Shown here: positions 47,219-55,780 of the stretch, one piece after another
How the letters are laid out: every line of letters starts with the position of its first letter
How positions within the stretch are numbered: the first letter of the stretch is position 1
NCBI RefSeq assembly: GCF_900101345.1
Contig: NZ_FMUX01000009.1
Coordinates: forward strand, 174,400-238,399
Length of the DNA stretch: 64,000 nt
Source: Desulfoluna spongiiphila
GTDB lineage: Bacteria; Desulfobacterota; Desulfobacteria; Desulfobacterales; Desulfolunaceae
Direction of reading: 5' to 3'
Position numbers and translations under genes: made by a program
Notes under the pieces: generated by a model
The model's database searches: none
Seen by the model: only the letters and a program-made list of their open reading frames with translations
What the model was told of the DNA's origin: nothing

Positions 47219-50200
47219 TTAAGCTAATCGAATCCACTTTTCATCTAATTTGGATAGTTCACTGCGTTCTTCTTTTGATAATTCATCCATCGAAGGCCAT
47301 ATCCCGGTCACAGAAATTGTTTTATCATGTATTTTTTTTATAAGTTTCATCCTGTGAGTACTATTTATCGAAAGTAATAAATGGAGAATATCTGGACGTG
47401 TTAGGGATGAGGATATTTCGATTTTGCGCAATTGTCTTGAAGCGATCAAGAAATTTGATATAACTTTGCATTGAGGAATAATAAATTCTTTTGCGCAAAT
47501 GTATAAAATATACAGCGAACTAAAAATTAAAAACCCAAAAAATATGTATTGAGAGTTAGGAATTGATGGAAGCTGTATAAGTCTTAGTTTACACAGAAAT
47601 ATATCCCAATAATATGATATTTTGTTGAAAAACAAGTCGAAAAAATCAGCCAACCCAATAAAATCAAATAAAAAAAGAATTCCGACCATTCCAAACGAAA
47701 GCAATGATAGTATTGGCAGCACTACAATTGCTTTCTTAATCAGGCTCTTATCAAACTTTAATGTGGGCGAAAGGAAGTGATTATCTGATAGAAAGTCAAT
47801 TTCGTAAATTCCAATATTTCCAATTTGCCTTAATGATATATTTAACCCAAACAAAGAGATAATATGATACGGCCCAAATAAGAGAAGAAAAAATATAAAA
47901 TATCTCATAAAATAATCCAGTTGCTCTTTAGAATCGGCGGCACTGGGATAAAATATTGGCGTAAAAAAAGTTGTTACAAGAACCAAGTAGCCAAAAAATC
48001 GTGTTGGAAGTTTGTCTTGTTTAATAAATTTAGCATTCTTAACTAATTTTAACTTTCCACCGTTAATAATAACAATAAAATACAGAACTATGTAAGATAT
48101 CGGAAATCTAATTAAAAGTAAAAGATGGACGATAATATGAAATTTCTCAACGACCAATTTCATCCTTAAAAACCGGTTTATAGGCTTGAAAGCCTGCGAT
48201 AAAGTAAAAGAAAAACTCAACTCATCTTTTTGCAAGATAAGATCTGATAGAGTGCTTTGCTCAAGATGCTTTAGCAGTGCGTCCCGCAAGGACACATCTA
48301 TTATCCCTAGATGTCGACATGCCCTGATTGCTGTTTCCGTTAACCAAGGGTCATTATTCCTTATGATTGGCACCATAAGAACTTCAAGTTCTTCATCTTG
48401 CAAAAGCCCGGTAGCTTCAAGAGCATGTTTAGCTGTCAGAATTGGTCCATTTAGGTGCCATGCAATCCATTTTGATAGTTTCTCACGAAATGGATCAATA
48501 CACTCTGGGCGTGATCTAAATGCCTGGATCAAAAAACGTAAAGACAATACTGTGCGACGGTAATCATCCTCGTTTTCGTAAGGGTTCAAGCTACTTAATC
48601 TGCTCACCTCCTCCCAACAGGATTGGCTAACTTCGATTGCTCTGTCTATCGGGGCTACTTCGCAATACATAATCATACCATCTCTTCCAGATGAATCTTT
48701 CGGGACCACATCGAATGTTACCCCATCAGGATTTTGCACAAAATACTGAGAGATGAAGTATTCAGTAAATCGTCTATGTACGAAGCTAACAGTATCTTGA
48801 TCATCTGCAACCCTTGCAATGAGTGCAAATTTGAGAATTGAAAAATATGGAGTAACATCAAGCCCCAATTTTTGGGAAAGGTCAGTTTTTGACGTCTCTA
48901 AACCAAGTTTCGAATCATCGTAGAGGTGAAAACCAACATCTATACAGAATTGAATCAGTTGGTCCTCACATATACCCGTTTTACGCATCACAGCAAGGCA
49001 CCCCCTACTTGAAAACCTATCATGAAGATAAGTTTGAAACAAATCAGCTTGACTCAAGGGCATCACTTGTTTCTTCTTGAGATATGAAGCCAATAGTGAG
49101 GCATTAAAAGGATTTCTTGCTACAGAGATCCAATCGGGCCTTTCACGAAATAGATTTGTAATAATACGGTCGTCAATTTTTGAGTTTCTTATAAACAAAT
49201 CTCTAATCATAGAATCTGAAAACGGAAGTATTTCTAAAGTCTTACCGGGAAGATAAGCGCCGGTTGGGCATCTAAACTGTCGTGATGCCAAAACACCTCT
49301 TGATTCATGGGCCCCACCAATGAACCGCGAAAACAATTGAGAAAGTTCGTTAATCAACCAGGACGACTCCTCTTCATCCAATACTCCTGGGATCTCATCG
49401 AAAGAATCAAACAAAAAAATAAAACGTCCGTGTTCGAACATTTGAAAAAAAAATTCTTCAAAGAACTCGTAGACGAAATGGTCTTTTTGCGAAGCTTTAT
49501 CTACAATGAAGGACTTCAGCTCTTCCATCGAAGGTGGATTGCTTTCCGACCATGGCTGCTTGACTACCCATTCTTTTAAATTAATATAGAGAGCAAGCTT
49601 TCCAGTTCGTTTGGTTTCCGATAATATATCAAGTGCAAGCTTTCTCAAGGCGACGCTTTTTCCTGAGCCAGGGTCCCCTAAAACCAAAAATTTACGAGTT
49701 TTTTTATCTTTTTTGATACTTTCTACAAGTGTAGAAATGGCTTTAGATTCACCATAAACTTCTATCTTTGCTTCAAGTGGTTCGTAAAATTCAGAATTCC
49801 AATATAAATCATGGTCAATGGTAGATATAACTTCTTTAAGGGCATTAGCGACTTTTAGCAGTTTATCGTTGTAACTTTTTTCAGGGAAGTTATCGTCAAA
49901 AGGTTTTTTATTGGAAGATAGAATTGGTGTTCTTAAGCTCATAAACAGGTTAACTAAAAAGACAATAAGCGTCGCAGCTATAACGTTTAATGAGGACAAA
50001 TGAAACAAGGTTGGTGGGGGCAACTGAATTTGCAGATACAATTGAATCAAATGCCAATTATTTTCGAGTAGATGGGCCCATAAAGGTGTTGGGATCAACA
50101 GAGCGCTTGCAACTCCAATAGATGCAATGCGAACAGCGTTTTTTTCATAGCCTTCTGGCAACCAGATGCGTCTAGTTAGAGCATATAGCATCAAGATAAA

Positions 50201-50305
50201 AATGCTAAAAATAACTGCATCAGTCAATTTGAAAAATTTGAGAGTAAATATAAAGCCTACAATCGTAGCAATTATTGATATAGAATATGATGCGTAACGA
50301 TTCAT
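47219..50305 (-). CDS. Membrane-anchored NACHT NTPase (STAND), defence candidate
   Basis: A 1028-residue protein. Two to four membrane segments lie at about 5-45 and 58-125. A NACHT domain follows, with Walker A GDPGSGKS at 210-217 and the acidic Walker B FIFLFDSFDEIP near 295-306. A winged-helix end carries VHRRFTEYFISQYFV near 507-521, the usual NACHT closing motif. An alpha-helical repeat region comes next, and five to six further membrane helices lie at about 725-960. Bacterial NACHT proteins are known phage sensors that trigger abortive responses. Membrane segments at both ends point to membrane disruption or sensing at the membrane. ATG 50305 is preferred; an upstream TTG (50383) lies in a repeat. 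The gene is AT-rich compared with phage core genes. Confidence 0.82.
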   Translation of the reverse strand: MNRYASYSISIIATIVGFIFTLKFFKLTDAVIFSIFILMLYALTRRIWLPEGYEKNAVRIASIGVASALLIPTPLWAHLLENNWHLIQLYLQIQLPPPTLFHLSSLNVIAATLIVFLVNLFMSLRTPILSSNKKPFDDNFPEKSYNDKLLKVANALKEVISTIDHDLYWNSEFYEPLEAKIEVYGESKAISTLVESIKKDKKTRKFLVLGDPGSGKSVALRKLALDILSETKRTGKLALYINLKEWVVKQPWSESNPPSMEELKSFIVDKASQKDHFVYEFFEEFFFQMFEHGRFIFLFDSFDEIPGVLDEEESSWLINELSQLFSRFIGGAHESRGVLASRQFRCPTGAYLPGKTLEILPFSDSMIRDLFIRNSKIDDRIITNLFRERPDWISVARNPFNASLLASYLKKKQVMPLSQADLFQTYLHDRFSSRGCLAVMRKTGICEDQLIQFCIDVGFHLYDDSKLGLETSKTDLSQKLGLDVTPYFSILKFALIARVADDQDTVSFVHRRFTEYFISQYFVQNPDGVTFDVVPKDSSGRDGMIMYCEVAPIDRAIEVSQSCWEEVSRLSSLNPYENEDDYRRTVLSLRFLIQAFRSRPECIDPFREKLSKWIAWHLNGPILTAKHALEATGLLQDEELEVLMVPIIRNNDPWLTETAIRACRHLGIIDVSLRDALLKHLEQSTLSDLILQKDELSFSFTLSQAFKPINRFLRMKLVVEKFHIIVHLLLLIRFPISYIVLYFIVIINGGKLKLVKNAKFIKQDKLPTRFFGYLVLVTTFFTPIFYPSAADSKEQLDYFMRYFIFFLLLFGPYHIISLFGLNISLRQIGNIGIYEIDFLSDNHFLSPTLKFDKSLIKKAIVVLPILSLLSFGMVGILFLFDFIGLADFFDLFFNKISYYWDIFLCKLRLIQLPSIPNSQYIFFGFLIFSSLYILYICAKEFIIPQCKVISNFLIASRQLRKIEISSSLTRPDILHLLLSINSTHRMKLIKKIHDKTISVTGIWPSMDELSKEERSELSKLDEKWIRLA

Positions 50306-50367
50306 TTTATGCAAAACTCTCCCATTTATTTTATACAAACTAAGCAAAAAATGACGGGGCACGGCTA

Positions 50368-50420
50368 AACATCTGACAAACAAATAATCGTGTCAAAAGT
50401 ATGAGTCTGAATCCCTTCCA
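50368..50420. repeat. Palindrome family copy 2 (degenerate)
   Basis: ACATCTGACAAAC followed after a short loop by GTCAAAAGTATGAGTCTGAA plus TCCC, a diverged copy of the family, just upstream of the NACHT gene. Confidence 0.55.
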
Positions 50421-50593
50421 CACTAAAATTTAAATCATTTAAATGTTAGTATTTATTTTCTCGACCTTACTTTCAAGATCAAGAATTGCTTCATCCGGCT
50501 TCTTGGCGCTTGAAAGCAGCTTGTAAATATTGTAGCACCCAATACCAACACCTATTATCAACCCGCATTAAAACGATGAAGGTGGGTGAAGGT

Positions 50594-50692
50594 GGGGGTC
50601 AGACCTACACATCTGACAAGATGCATTTACAACCCAACTTTATGTTTTTTTTAAGATCCTAAACCTTTTGTCAAGAATGTAGGCCTGCCCCC
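50594..50692. repeat. Palindrome family copy 3
   Basis: Left arm GGGGGTCAGACCTACACATC plus TGACA (50594-50618); right arm TGTCAAGAATGTAGGCCTGC plus CCCC (50669-50692), with a 50-nt spacer. It lies at the 3' side of the next unknown gene. Confidence 0.8.
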
Positions 50693-50716
50693 TTTTTACA
50701 CATCTAACAGTTTCAG

Positions 50717-51181
50717 TTATGTGGCGATCAACAACTGATTCATCTTTTTGAATGAAGCATAATGTTCATTGTATTTTTTAAATAATTCTTCTGAGTTATC
50801 AATGTCACCACTATCAGCCTTATGTACAACTGTTTTTAAATTATTATCTGGCAAAGAGTGATAGGCATTATTTTTACCATCTGAACTTAAGTCGTCTTTA
50901 CGATAGGCGATAATAGCGGTTTCAAAAGAAACATAAAGAGGACAGACTATCCAACGAAATAAAGAGCTTCCATCTGACCAGACCAAGTGAAGAGCACCAG
51001 GCTTCATAGTGCCTGCTTCAAAATAGTTCACAGTCCCCCAAGGATGCCCCAATAAGTTTAATTCAGCGTCAAAAATACTCTTTGTTCGAAGCTGCTTGAA
51101 AACAGCCTGTGTCATTTTACGCGAGTTCACTTTCAACACTTTAATTGAGACAGTTTCTTCTATTATACCCGCTGATTCCAT
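50717..51181 (-). CDS. Unknown cargo protein
   Basis: A 154-residue soluble protein. The segment VLKVNSRKMTQAVFKQL near 15-31 and HPWGTVNYFE near 46-55 recall a family of small uncharacterised bacterial proteins with an MTxAVFxQL pattern, but I cannot name it. ATG 51181 is used; the frame opens at a TTG 4 codons earlier. Palindromes lie on its downstream side. Its place suggests a defence or conflict-related role, unproven. Confidence 0.5.
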   Translation of the reverse strand: MESAGIIEETVSIKVLKVNSRKMTQAVFKQLRTKSIFDAELNLLGHPWGTVNYFEAGTMKPGALHLVWSDGSSLFRWIVCPLYVSFETAIIAYRKDDLSSDGKNNAYHSLPDNNLKTVVHKADSGDIDNSEELFKKYNEHYASFKKMNQLLIAT

Positions 51182-51229
51182 AATATATTCCAATTAATTT
51201 ATTGTTTAAGATTCGGATAATCTAAAAAT

Positions 51230-51269
51230 AAACATATACCTAAACTCAACAATTCATCAACAGTATTCA
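51230..51269 (+). repeat. 40-bp direct repeat, left copy
   Basis: Identical over 40 bases to 55535-55574 (starts AAACATATACCTAAACTC). Both copies are followed within about 15 nt by a minus-strand terminator hairpin. The copies bracket a 4.3-kb cargo module. Confidence 0.9.
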
Positions 51270-51277
51270 CCTCAAAC

Positions 51278-51318
51278 AAAAACCCATGCACCAAGCCTAA
51301 GGCCCGGATACATGGGTT
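51278..51318 (-). terminator. Terminator of a cargo gene
   Basis: AACCCATG pairs with CATGGGTT, with a GCCT/AGGC inner stem and T5 on the minus strand. It ends the transcript of the gene at 51384. Confidence 0.7.
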
Positions 51319-51383
51319 AATTCCCATTACACAGGGAACACAATCATCCTATTCCGCTTATGCCTTCGTGTTGAGTTTTGTGG

Positions 51384-51662
51384 CTACATCCCCTCCGAAC
51401 TATTTTCCCCGGCAAACAACCTCCTGAATTCCGAATGCTTCGGAATCACCTCCGCATACACCACCTCGTTTCCAGGTAAAGAATCAAACAGGCGATTAAA
51501 AAAAGTTCTCCGGTTCTCCCAGCCCATCACATCCAACACCTGTTGAATGAGTTTGCGGGCGGCCACGCGCTCTTCTTTGCACTCGGCCTTGAGGTGAAGG
51601 TAACAGGCAGTGGCAAAGGAGTCACAGCACATAGAGCCGATGTCTTCATTGGTCTGTTTCAT
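51384..51662 (-). CDS. Unknown small cargo protein
   Basis: A 92-residue protein rich in helices (CDSFATACYLHLKAECKEER; ARKLIQQVLDVMGWENRRTFF). I used ATG 51662, because the 14 codons upstream are palindrome sequence. No family is recognised. It has its own terminator directly downstream. Confidence 0.45.
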   Translation of the reverse strand: MKQTNEDIGSMCCDSFATACYLHLKAECKEERVAARKLIQQVLDVMGWENRRTFFNRLFDSLPGNEVVYAEVIPKHSEFRRLFAGENSSEGM

Positions 51663-51672
51663 CTCGAAAGAA

Positions 51673-51733
51673 GGGGTCAGACCTACACTCTTGACAGAAA
51701 ACATCAGTTTGTCAGATGCGTAGGTCTGACCCC
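51673..51733. repeat. Palindrome family copy 4 (best conserved)
   Basis: Left arm GGGGTCAGACCTACACTCTT plus GACA (51673-51696) and right arm TGTCAGATGCGTAGGTCTGA plus CCCC (51710-51733), with a 13-nt loop. Transcribed, it would form a long stem. Confidence 0.9.
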
Positions 51734-51800
51734 TTCACACTCAATTGGACTATGTGTAACAGAAACAGCGAATAGAAAAAGAAAGAGAAAGAGAAAAAAA

Positions 51801-51861
51801 GGGGGCAGACCCACACTCTTGAAAGAAAATATCAGTTTGTCAGATGTGTAGGTCTGACCCC
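51801..51861. repeat. Palindrome family copy 5
   Basis: Left arm GGGGGCAGACCCACACTCTT plus GA and right arm TGTCAGATGTGTAGGTCTGA plus CCCC. It is tandem to copy 4 with about 67 nt between them. Confidence 0.88.
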
Positions 51862-51987
51862 ATCACATTTTGAATAATTACTTCTATGATATTTTGCTTC
51901 ATTGCAACCACCCATAATTACCGATAGTAACGGTTTATTCAGTATGCTGATGCTGGAACTCTGGGGCTGCCGAACGAAAATAGGGAA

Positions 51988-53031
51988 CTACTGCGTAGCA
52001 GTAGCGGTACCTACCAGTGATTTGTTAGAATTTCTTCTTAGAGCCTTTATTTTTATAAGATATCTTTCACCATAAGAAGTAAGATTCCAGTATGTATTAG
52101 TGTCAGAGACAGCACGCTTTTTAGTACCCGGCTCCATTAACCCTAATGCTTGAAATTGAACTTTTATTTGATCTTCACAAACATAAGGAATTATTATATT
52201 TAGATGGTCATTAAATTCCCTTATGTCGCTTGCTACAGCATGCCAATACGCAAGACTCATCTTCTCTTGGAGCTGGCTGTCAGTACACTCACCTGAAAGC
52301 ACAGGCCCACAATAAGAGAATAATTTATCCCATGTTACATTTAACACATACTTTTTCTTCTCTTTTTCGCTATTCATATAAAGTTCTTGGTGAATAGAAT
52401 AAACCTCATCACCACAAATTAGGTCTTCAATATCACTAGGTGGCCCAGAATTACCGATTAATAATTCAATTTCCAATTCGGCAATTCGTGCTCGCATTCG
52501 TTCCATTTCAGCTATCATTTTTTGATCAACAGCATAACGCCCAGGAACCCAGCCATCAGAAGGATGTTTTTTTCTAAGTTGTATGAGGCTTCTTGATACT
52601 TTACCGCCCAAATCCGGAGCAGAGCTCCAAAACTTGCAATGACGTCCCTTGGCTTTATCTCGAAATTTTTTCAAACTTTCCTTACCTTTATCAGATGTTT
52701 CTACTTTACTTGAAGGTAAATCATCTATATTTTCATTAAGAAAAGTAATAATTGGCTTTTTTTGTGAAACAGCGTAATCGAACTCCATTTCAGTGTAGCC
52801 AAAACCTTCAGAATTTGTTGAACCATATTTTCCAGCAACAATAAGTATATAATAGTCACAGCCATCAATTACTTCAGTAATAAGAGACCACGCATCTTCA
52901 TCTGTCGCTGGAAATAGTTCCATTCCTGCGGGGATACAATCCAGCTCAAGAAGAGCATGAATTACTTCCTTACGTTCTTCAATCAAATCCCTGTATGTTG
53001 AAGAAACAAAAACCTGATGCTTTTTTTCCAT
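51988..53031 (-). CDS. DUF4062 protein, TIR/SEFIR-like defence candidate
   Basis: A 347-residue protein. Residues 1 to about 150 are DUF4062: the opening QVFVSSTYRDLIEERKEV, CDYYILIVAGKYGSTNSEG near 58-76 and FDYAVSQKKPIITF near 84-97. The fold is thought to be TIR-like, and the family occurs in STAND and other immune proteins. The remainder has a short coiled coil (MIAEMERMRARIAELEIEL) and an uncharacterised C-terminal part with YWNLTSYGERYLIKIKAL. It could act as a sensor or effector; NADase activity cannot be claimed. Palindrome copies lie on both sides. Confidence 0.78.
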   Translation of the reverse strand: MEKKHQVFVSSTYRDLIEERKEVIHALLELDCIPAGMELFPATDEDAWSLITEVIDGCDYYILIVAGKYGSTNSEGFGYTEMEFDYAVSQKKPIITFLNENIDDLPSSKVETSDKGKESLKKFRDKAKGRHCKFWSSAPDLGGKVSRSLIQLRKKHPSDGWVPGRYAVDQKMIAEMERMRARIAELEIELLIGNSGPPSDIEDLICGDEVYSIHQELYMNSEKEKKKYVLNVTWDKLFSYCGPVLSGECTDSQLQEKMSLAYWHAVASDIREFNDHLNIIIPYVCEDQIKVQFQALGLMEPGTKKRAVSDTNTYWNLTSYGERYLIKIKALRRNSNKSLVGTATATQ

Positions 53032-53080
53032 TATATTTCATACTCTCATCATTTCTAACAATTATTATTGTGCAAAAAAA

Positions 53081-53184
53081 AGGAGTCAAACCTATACATC
53101 TGACAAACTGACGGCCCCTGCCTAAAGTGTAGGCTCACTTAATTCATTTTAACTGGGGGCTCTTGTCAAGAGTAGGCCTGCCCC
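53081..53184. repeat. Palindrome family copy 6 (diverged, wide)
   Basis: Left arm AGGAGTCAAACCTATACATC plus TGACA (53081-53105); right arm TTGTCAAGAGTAGGCCTGCC plus CC (53163-53184). It fills the gap between the DUF4062 and DUF3644 genes. Confidence 0.7.
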
Positions 53185-53212
53185 TTTTACAAATTTACGT
53201 CTAATTATTTCG

Positions 53213-54199
53213 TTATGAATTTTTACCATATTGTGTAGCATTTTTTTTGCAATGCTCTCTTACAACATTAATCCACGATTCATACCAATACCATGTTTTA
53301 GCTACTTGTACGCCATACCCTTTCCCTTTCTTTTTTGCTTCTATCGATTTCCAAAAAAGTGTATGCTGATATTGTTTAAATAAAATGTAACCATCGTGTT
53401 GCATTAGTTTTATTACTTCACCAGGGAGGTATTTTGGTTTTTCCTTTTCTTTAATTAGAACATACTCTTTATTTAATTTTTCAGCTTCAGGCGAATTAGC
53501 GGGAAGAAATTCAATTACCTTGTCCGCTTGCCCTTTATGATTCACTGACTTCGGAACATATAAAACACGATATGAATATCTCATATCATTATATTCTTCA
53601 TCAGGAAGGCTCGAATCATACCCATTTATATAAGCTGATATATTTTCCGGGAGATCACTAAACTGTTTGAGTTGTTTCGCATGCTCCTCCTTAATCGAAG
53701 AAAACTGCAATGAAAATGACAAGTACTTATCAATCCCTTGTTTATCATTAAAAAGAGATTTGATGTAAGAGTTATAGTTCAAGCAGCAGGCTTGAAATCT
53801 TGCACTCAAATAATTATCAATTCTACTAGTCATCTGATGTTCTATTTCATGCCTTAAGCCTATGAGAAATTTGAGGTTTGATATTGTAATTCTATCTATC
53901 GGACAAGCATCGTCACTCAAGCATCTTTCCAGTTCCCAAAATTTGTAGGCGCCTCTTTTTGTTTTATCGAATTTTCTCCTTGCACCATGTTGTTCGAAAT
54001 ACCTGTACTCAACATTTTTTGACCTGTAATAAGCGTGAAGTAAATATGTCCAAGCAATATTCGACAAAACAATAAAACTCTCAGATTTAAATTGAATATT
54101 TGGATTGTTAAAAATTTGTACCGCTGTCAGCATTGCTTCTTTTGATTTTGTGATAAGCTCTATTTTGATGGAACCTACTTTTCTATTCCTTTTAGCCAT
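53213..54199 (-). CDS. DUF3644/HEPN-like protein, candidate RNase effector
   Basis: A 328-residue protein of the DUF3644 type: SKEAMLTAVQIFNNPNIQFKSESF near 19-42, SNIAWTYLLHAYYR near 46-59. The motif RHEIEH at 116-121 (Arg116, His121) has the R-x4-6-H form of the HEPN catalytic site, used by RNases in toxin-antitoxin and defence systems. The C-terminal half (about 190-328) is unrecognised and ends in a Trp/Tyr-rich helix (KTWYWYESWINVV). The gene is AT-rich and flanked by palindromes. RNA cleavage is inferred from motif only. Confidence 0.75.
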   Translation of the reverse strand: MAKRNRKVGSIKIELITKSKEAMLTAVQIFNNPNIQFKSESFIVLSNIAWTYLLHAYYRSKNVEYRYFEQHGARRKFDKTKRGAYKFWELERCLSDDACPIDRITISNLKFLIGLRHEIEHQMTSRIDNYLSARFQACCLNYNSYIKSLFNDKQGIDKYLSFSLQFSSIKEEHAKQLKQFSDLPENISAYINGYDSSLPDEEYNDMRYSYRVLYVPKSVNHKGQADKVIEFLPANSPEAEKLNKEYVLIKEKEKPKYLPGEVIKLMQHDGYILFKQYQHTLFWKSIEAKKKGKGYGVQVAKTWYWYESWINVVREHCKKNATQYGKNS

Positions 54200-54290
54200 A
54201 ATCTATTTTTTTCCATATTGCGACACATAAAGTAAAAATCGCACAGCTAAATATTTAGGATTATGAGATTAATATGAAGTCATAATATAG

Positions 54291-54350
54291 AGTCAGGCCT
54301 ACACATCTGACATTAAAAATACGCATTTGAAATAAGTGTAAGCCAGCTCA
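54291..54350. repeat. Palindrome family copy 7 (diverged)
   Basis: Left arm AGTCAGGCCTACACATCTGA plus CA (54291-54312), right arm AAGTGTAAGCCAGCTCAC (54333-54350). It lies between the DUF3644 gene and the nuclease gene. Confidence 0.65.
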
Positions 54351-54354
54351 CTAA

Positions 54355-55452
54355 TTATTCAGCAGTTTCCGGCTGGTCATAAAAACCCGCAATATCCATA
54401 AGTTCATTGTTAAATTTAAAAATATCATCAATAGAGTCGATGGGGTGACGAGTCTCTTTTTTGTCATGATCGAACAGGCCAATGTATTTCTGTTTGCCGT
54501 TAAAATGGAGTCGGCATATCGGCTTCCGGTTGTTGTCATCAAGAAGTACCCCGAAGTAACTTTGTGTATCCCGGTGAGCCACCCGATCAACCGCTACTTT
54601 TTGACGGACGATGGCTTTGACAACATTGAACCCCTCAATCTCTTCTTCGGTGGTCACAATTTTTGATGCCTTTTCAGATGGGCTATCGCGAACCTCTTCT
54701 TCAGTTGAGGGCGCCTTTTCAGCCTTGATCTGTACGTCCGGGCCGATGGCCGACTTAAGCCGATCATTGATGCTCTCGTTTAAAAACTGCTTCAACGCCT
54801 TGGTTGTCATTTCCAAAAACTGGCTTTTGACCTTGGGGGTCAGCATGCCATCGTAAACCCTTGAGGCAAAAAACCTGACGAACTCTTCTTCGGGTGCTTC
54901 AAACTGCTTTCGCAGCTCTTTTTTGATCTGGTTGAGATACTTCAGGTCACCGGCTGCATCAACGATCGAATCGACATCAAAGGCCGACTTGGTCAGTTTC
55001 TTGATTTCGGGAACGACATACTCGTCGATGTCCTCCAGGTCGAGCATGAGAAAGGGCTTTTCGTCCATGACATTGGGTGCGTCGAGGTCGGTGAAGAACT
55101 GGTACATGGAACCGTTTGTGAGGATGGCAAGGCGGGCTTTGGTCACAGAAAAATATCGGAAGAGTTGGCCGGTATGTTTCTGCGTCAGGTTTTCACCGAA
55201 TTTTTTGCACTCGATCAGGATCTGGACCTCATCATCCTTGACCAGGGCGTAGTCCACTTTCTCGTTCTTTTTCGTGGCCGTGTCTGCGGTAAACTCCGGG
55301 ACCACTTCGTTGGGGTCAAAGATGTCGTAGCCAAGGACGGTATGGAGGAAAGGCATAACCAAGGCGTTTTTCGTTGCCTCTTCCGTCGCAAGGTTCCCTG
55401 CCACCTGTTCAATCTTGTCTGATAAACCTTGCAGCTTTTCCATGAATTCCAT
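54355..55452 (-). CDS. HsdR N-terminal-like restriction endonuclease protein
   Basis: A 365-residue protein. The N-terminal 170 residues are a type I restriction HsdR-N-like PD-(D/E)xK nuclease: Asp67 in KVDYAL and Glu81-Cys-Lys83 in QILIECKKFGE, after the AT-conserved LVMPFLHTVLGYD. It has no helicase domain and no HsdM/HsdS neighbour, so it is the common stand-alone form of unknown target. The C-terminal part (about 270-350) is a separate beta-rich domain (GKQKYIGLFDHD). GGAGGACATT precedes the ATG. It is the first gene of the cargo block in transcription order. Confidence 0.8.
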   Translation of the reverse strand: MEFMEKLQGLSDKIEQVAGNLATEEATKNALVMPFLHTVLGYDIFDPNEVVPEFTADTATKKNEKVDYALVKDDEVQILIECKKFGENLTQKHTGQLFRYFSVTKARLAILTNGSMYQFFTDLDAPNVMDEKPFLMLDLEDIDEYVVPEIKKLTKSAFDVDSIVDAAGDLKYLNQIKKELRKQFEAPEEEFVRFFASRVYDGMLTPKVKSQFLEMTTKALKQFLNESINDRLKSAIGPDVQIKAEKAPSTEEEVRDSPSEKASKIVTTEEEIEGFNVVKAIVRQKVAVDRVAHRDTQSYFGVLLDDNNRKPICRLHFNGKQKYIGLFDHDKKETRHPIDSIDDIFKFNNELMDIAGFYDQPETAE

Positions 55453-55534
55453 AATGTCCTCCGGGTGTTGGTATGTTTGACAGTGAGTGTAGCAGGGTCA
55501 ATTAGTAAACCCATCACGTGGTATTTTATCCAGC

Positions 55535-55574
55535 AAACATATACCTAAACTCAACAATTCATCAACAGTATTCA
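55535..55574 (+). repeat. 40-bp direct repeat, right copy
   Basis: Perfect match to 51230-51269. It is followed by the terminator at 55583-55613, so the repeat plus terminator unit appears twice around the module. Confidence 0.9.
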
Positions 55575-55582
55575 AGCCAAAC

Positions 55583-55613
55583 AAAAAAAGCCCCGGCACG
55601 TGCCGAGGCTTTT
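55583..55613 (-). terminator. Terminator of the early/replication operon
   Basis: Stem AGCCccGGCA/TGCCgaGGCT with T7 on the minus strand. It lies downstream of the replication genes and insulates the cargo block from them. Confidence 0.88.
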
Positions 55614-55780
55614 CTTGTATTTTTCTAAGCATTTTTTTCTATGGGCAGGCTTGTAAGAATGGTTGCCATTGGGGCGTTTCAGAAAATCTTATGGTGCCCG
55701 CCTCGTTATTATTCTCTTTTTTAAATTTCATATTTCAATTTATTTCAAAGTGTTGAACGAAATCAAACCTGCTCGTTCCA

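Noticed and set aside
46951..54350. CRISPR array made from the repeated 24-mers
   Set aside because: Repeats are palindromic, diverged, irregularly spaced by whole genes and lack uniform spacers; no cas genes are present.
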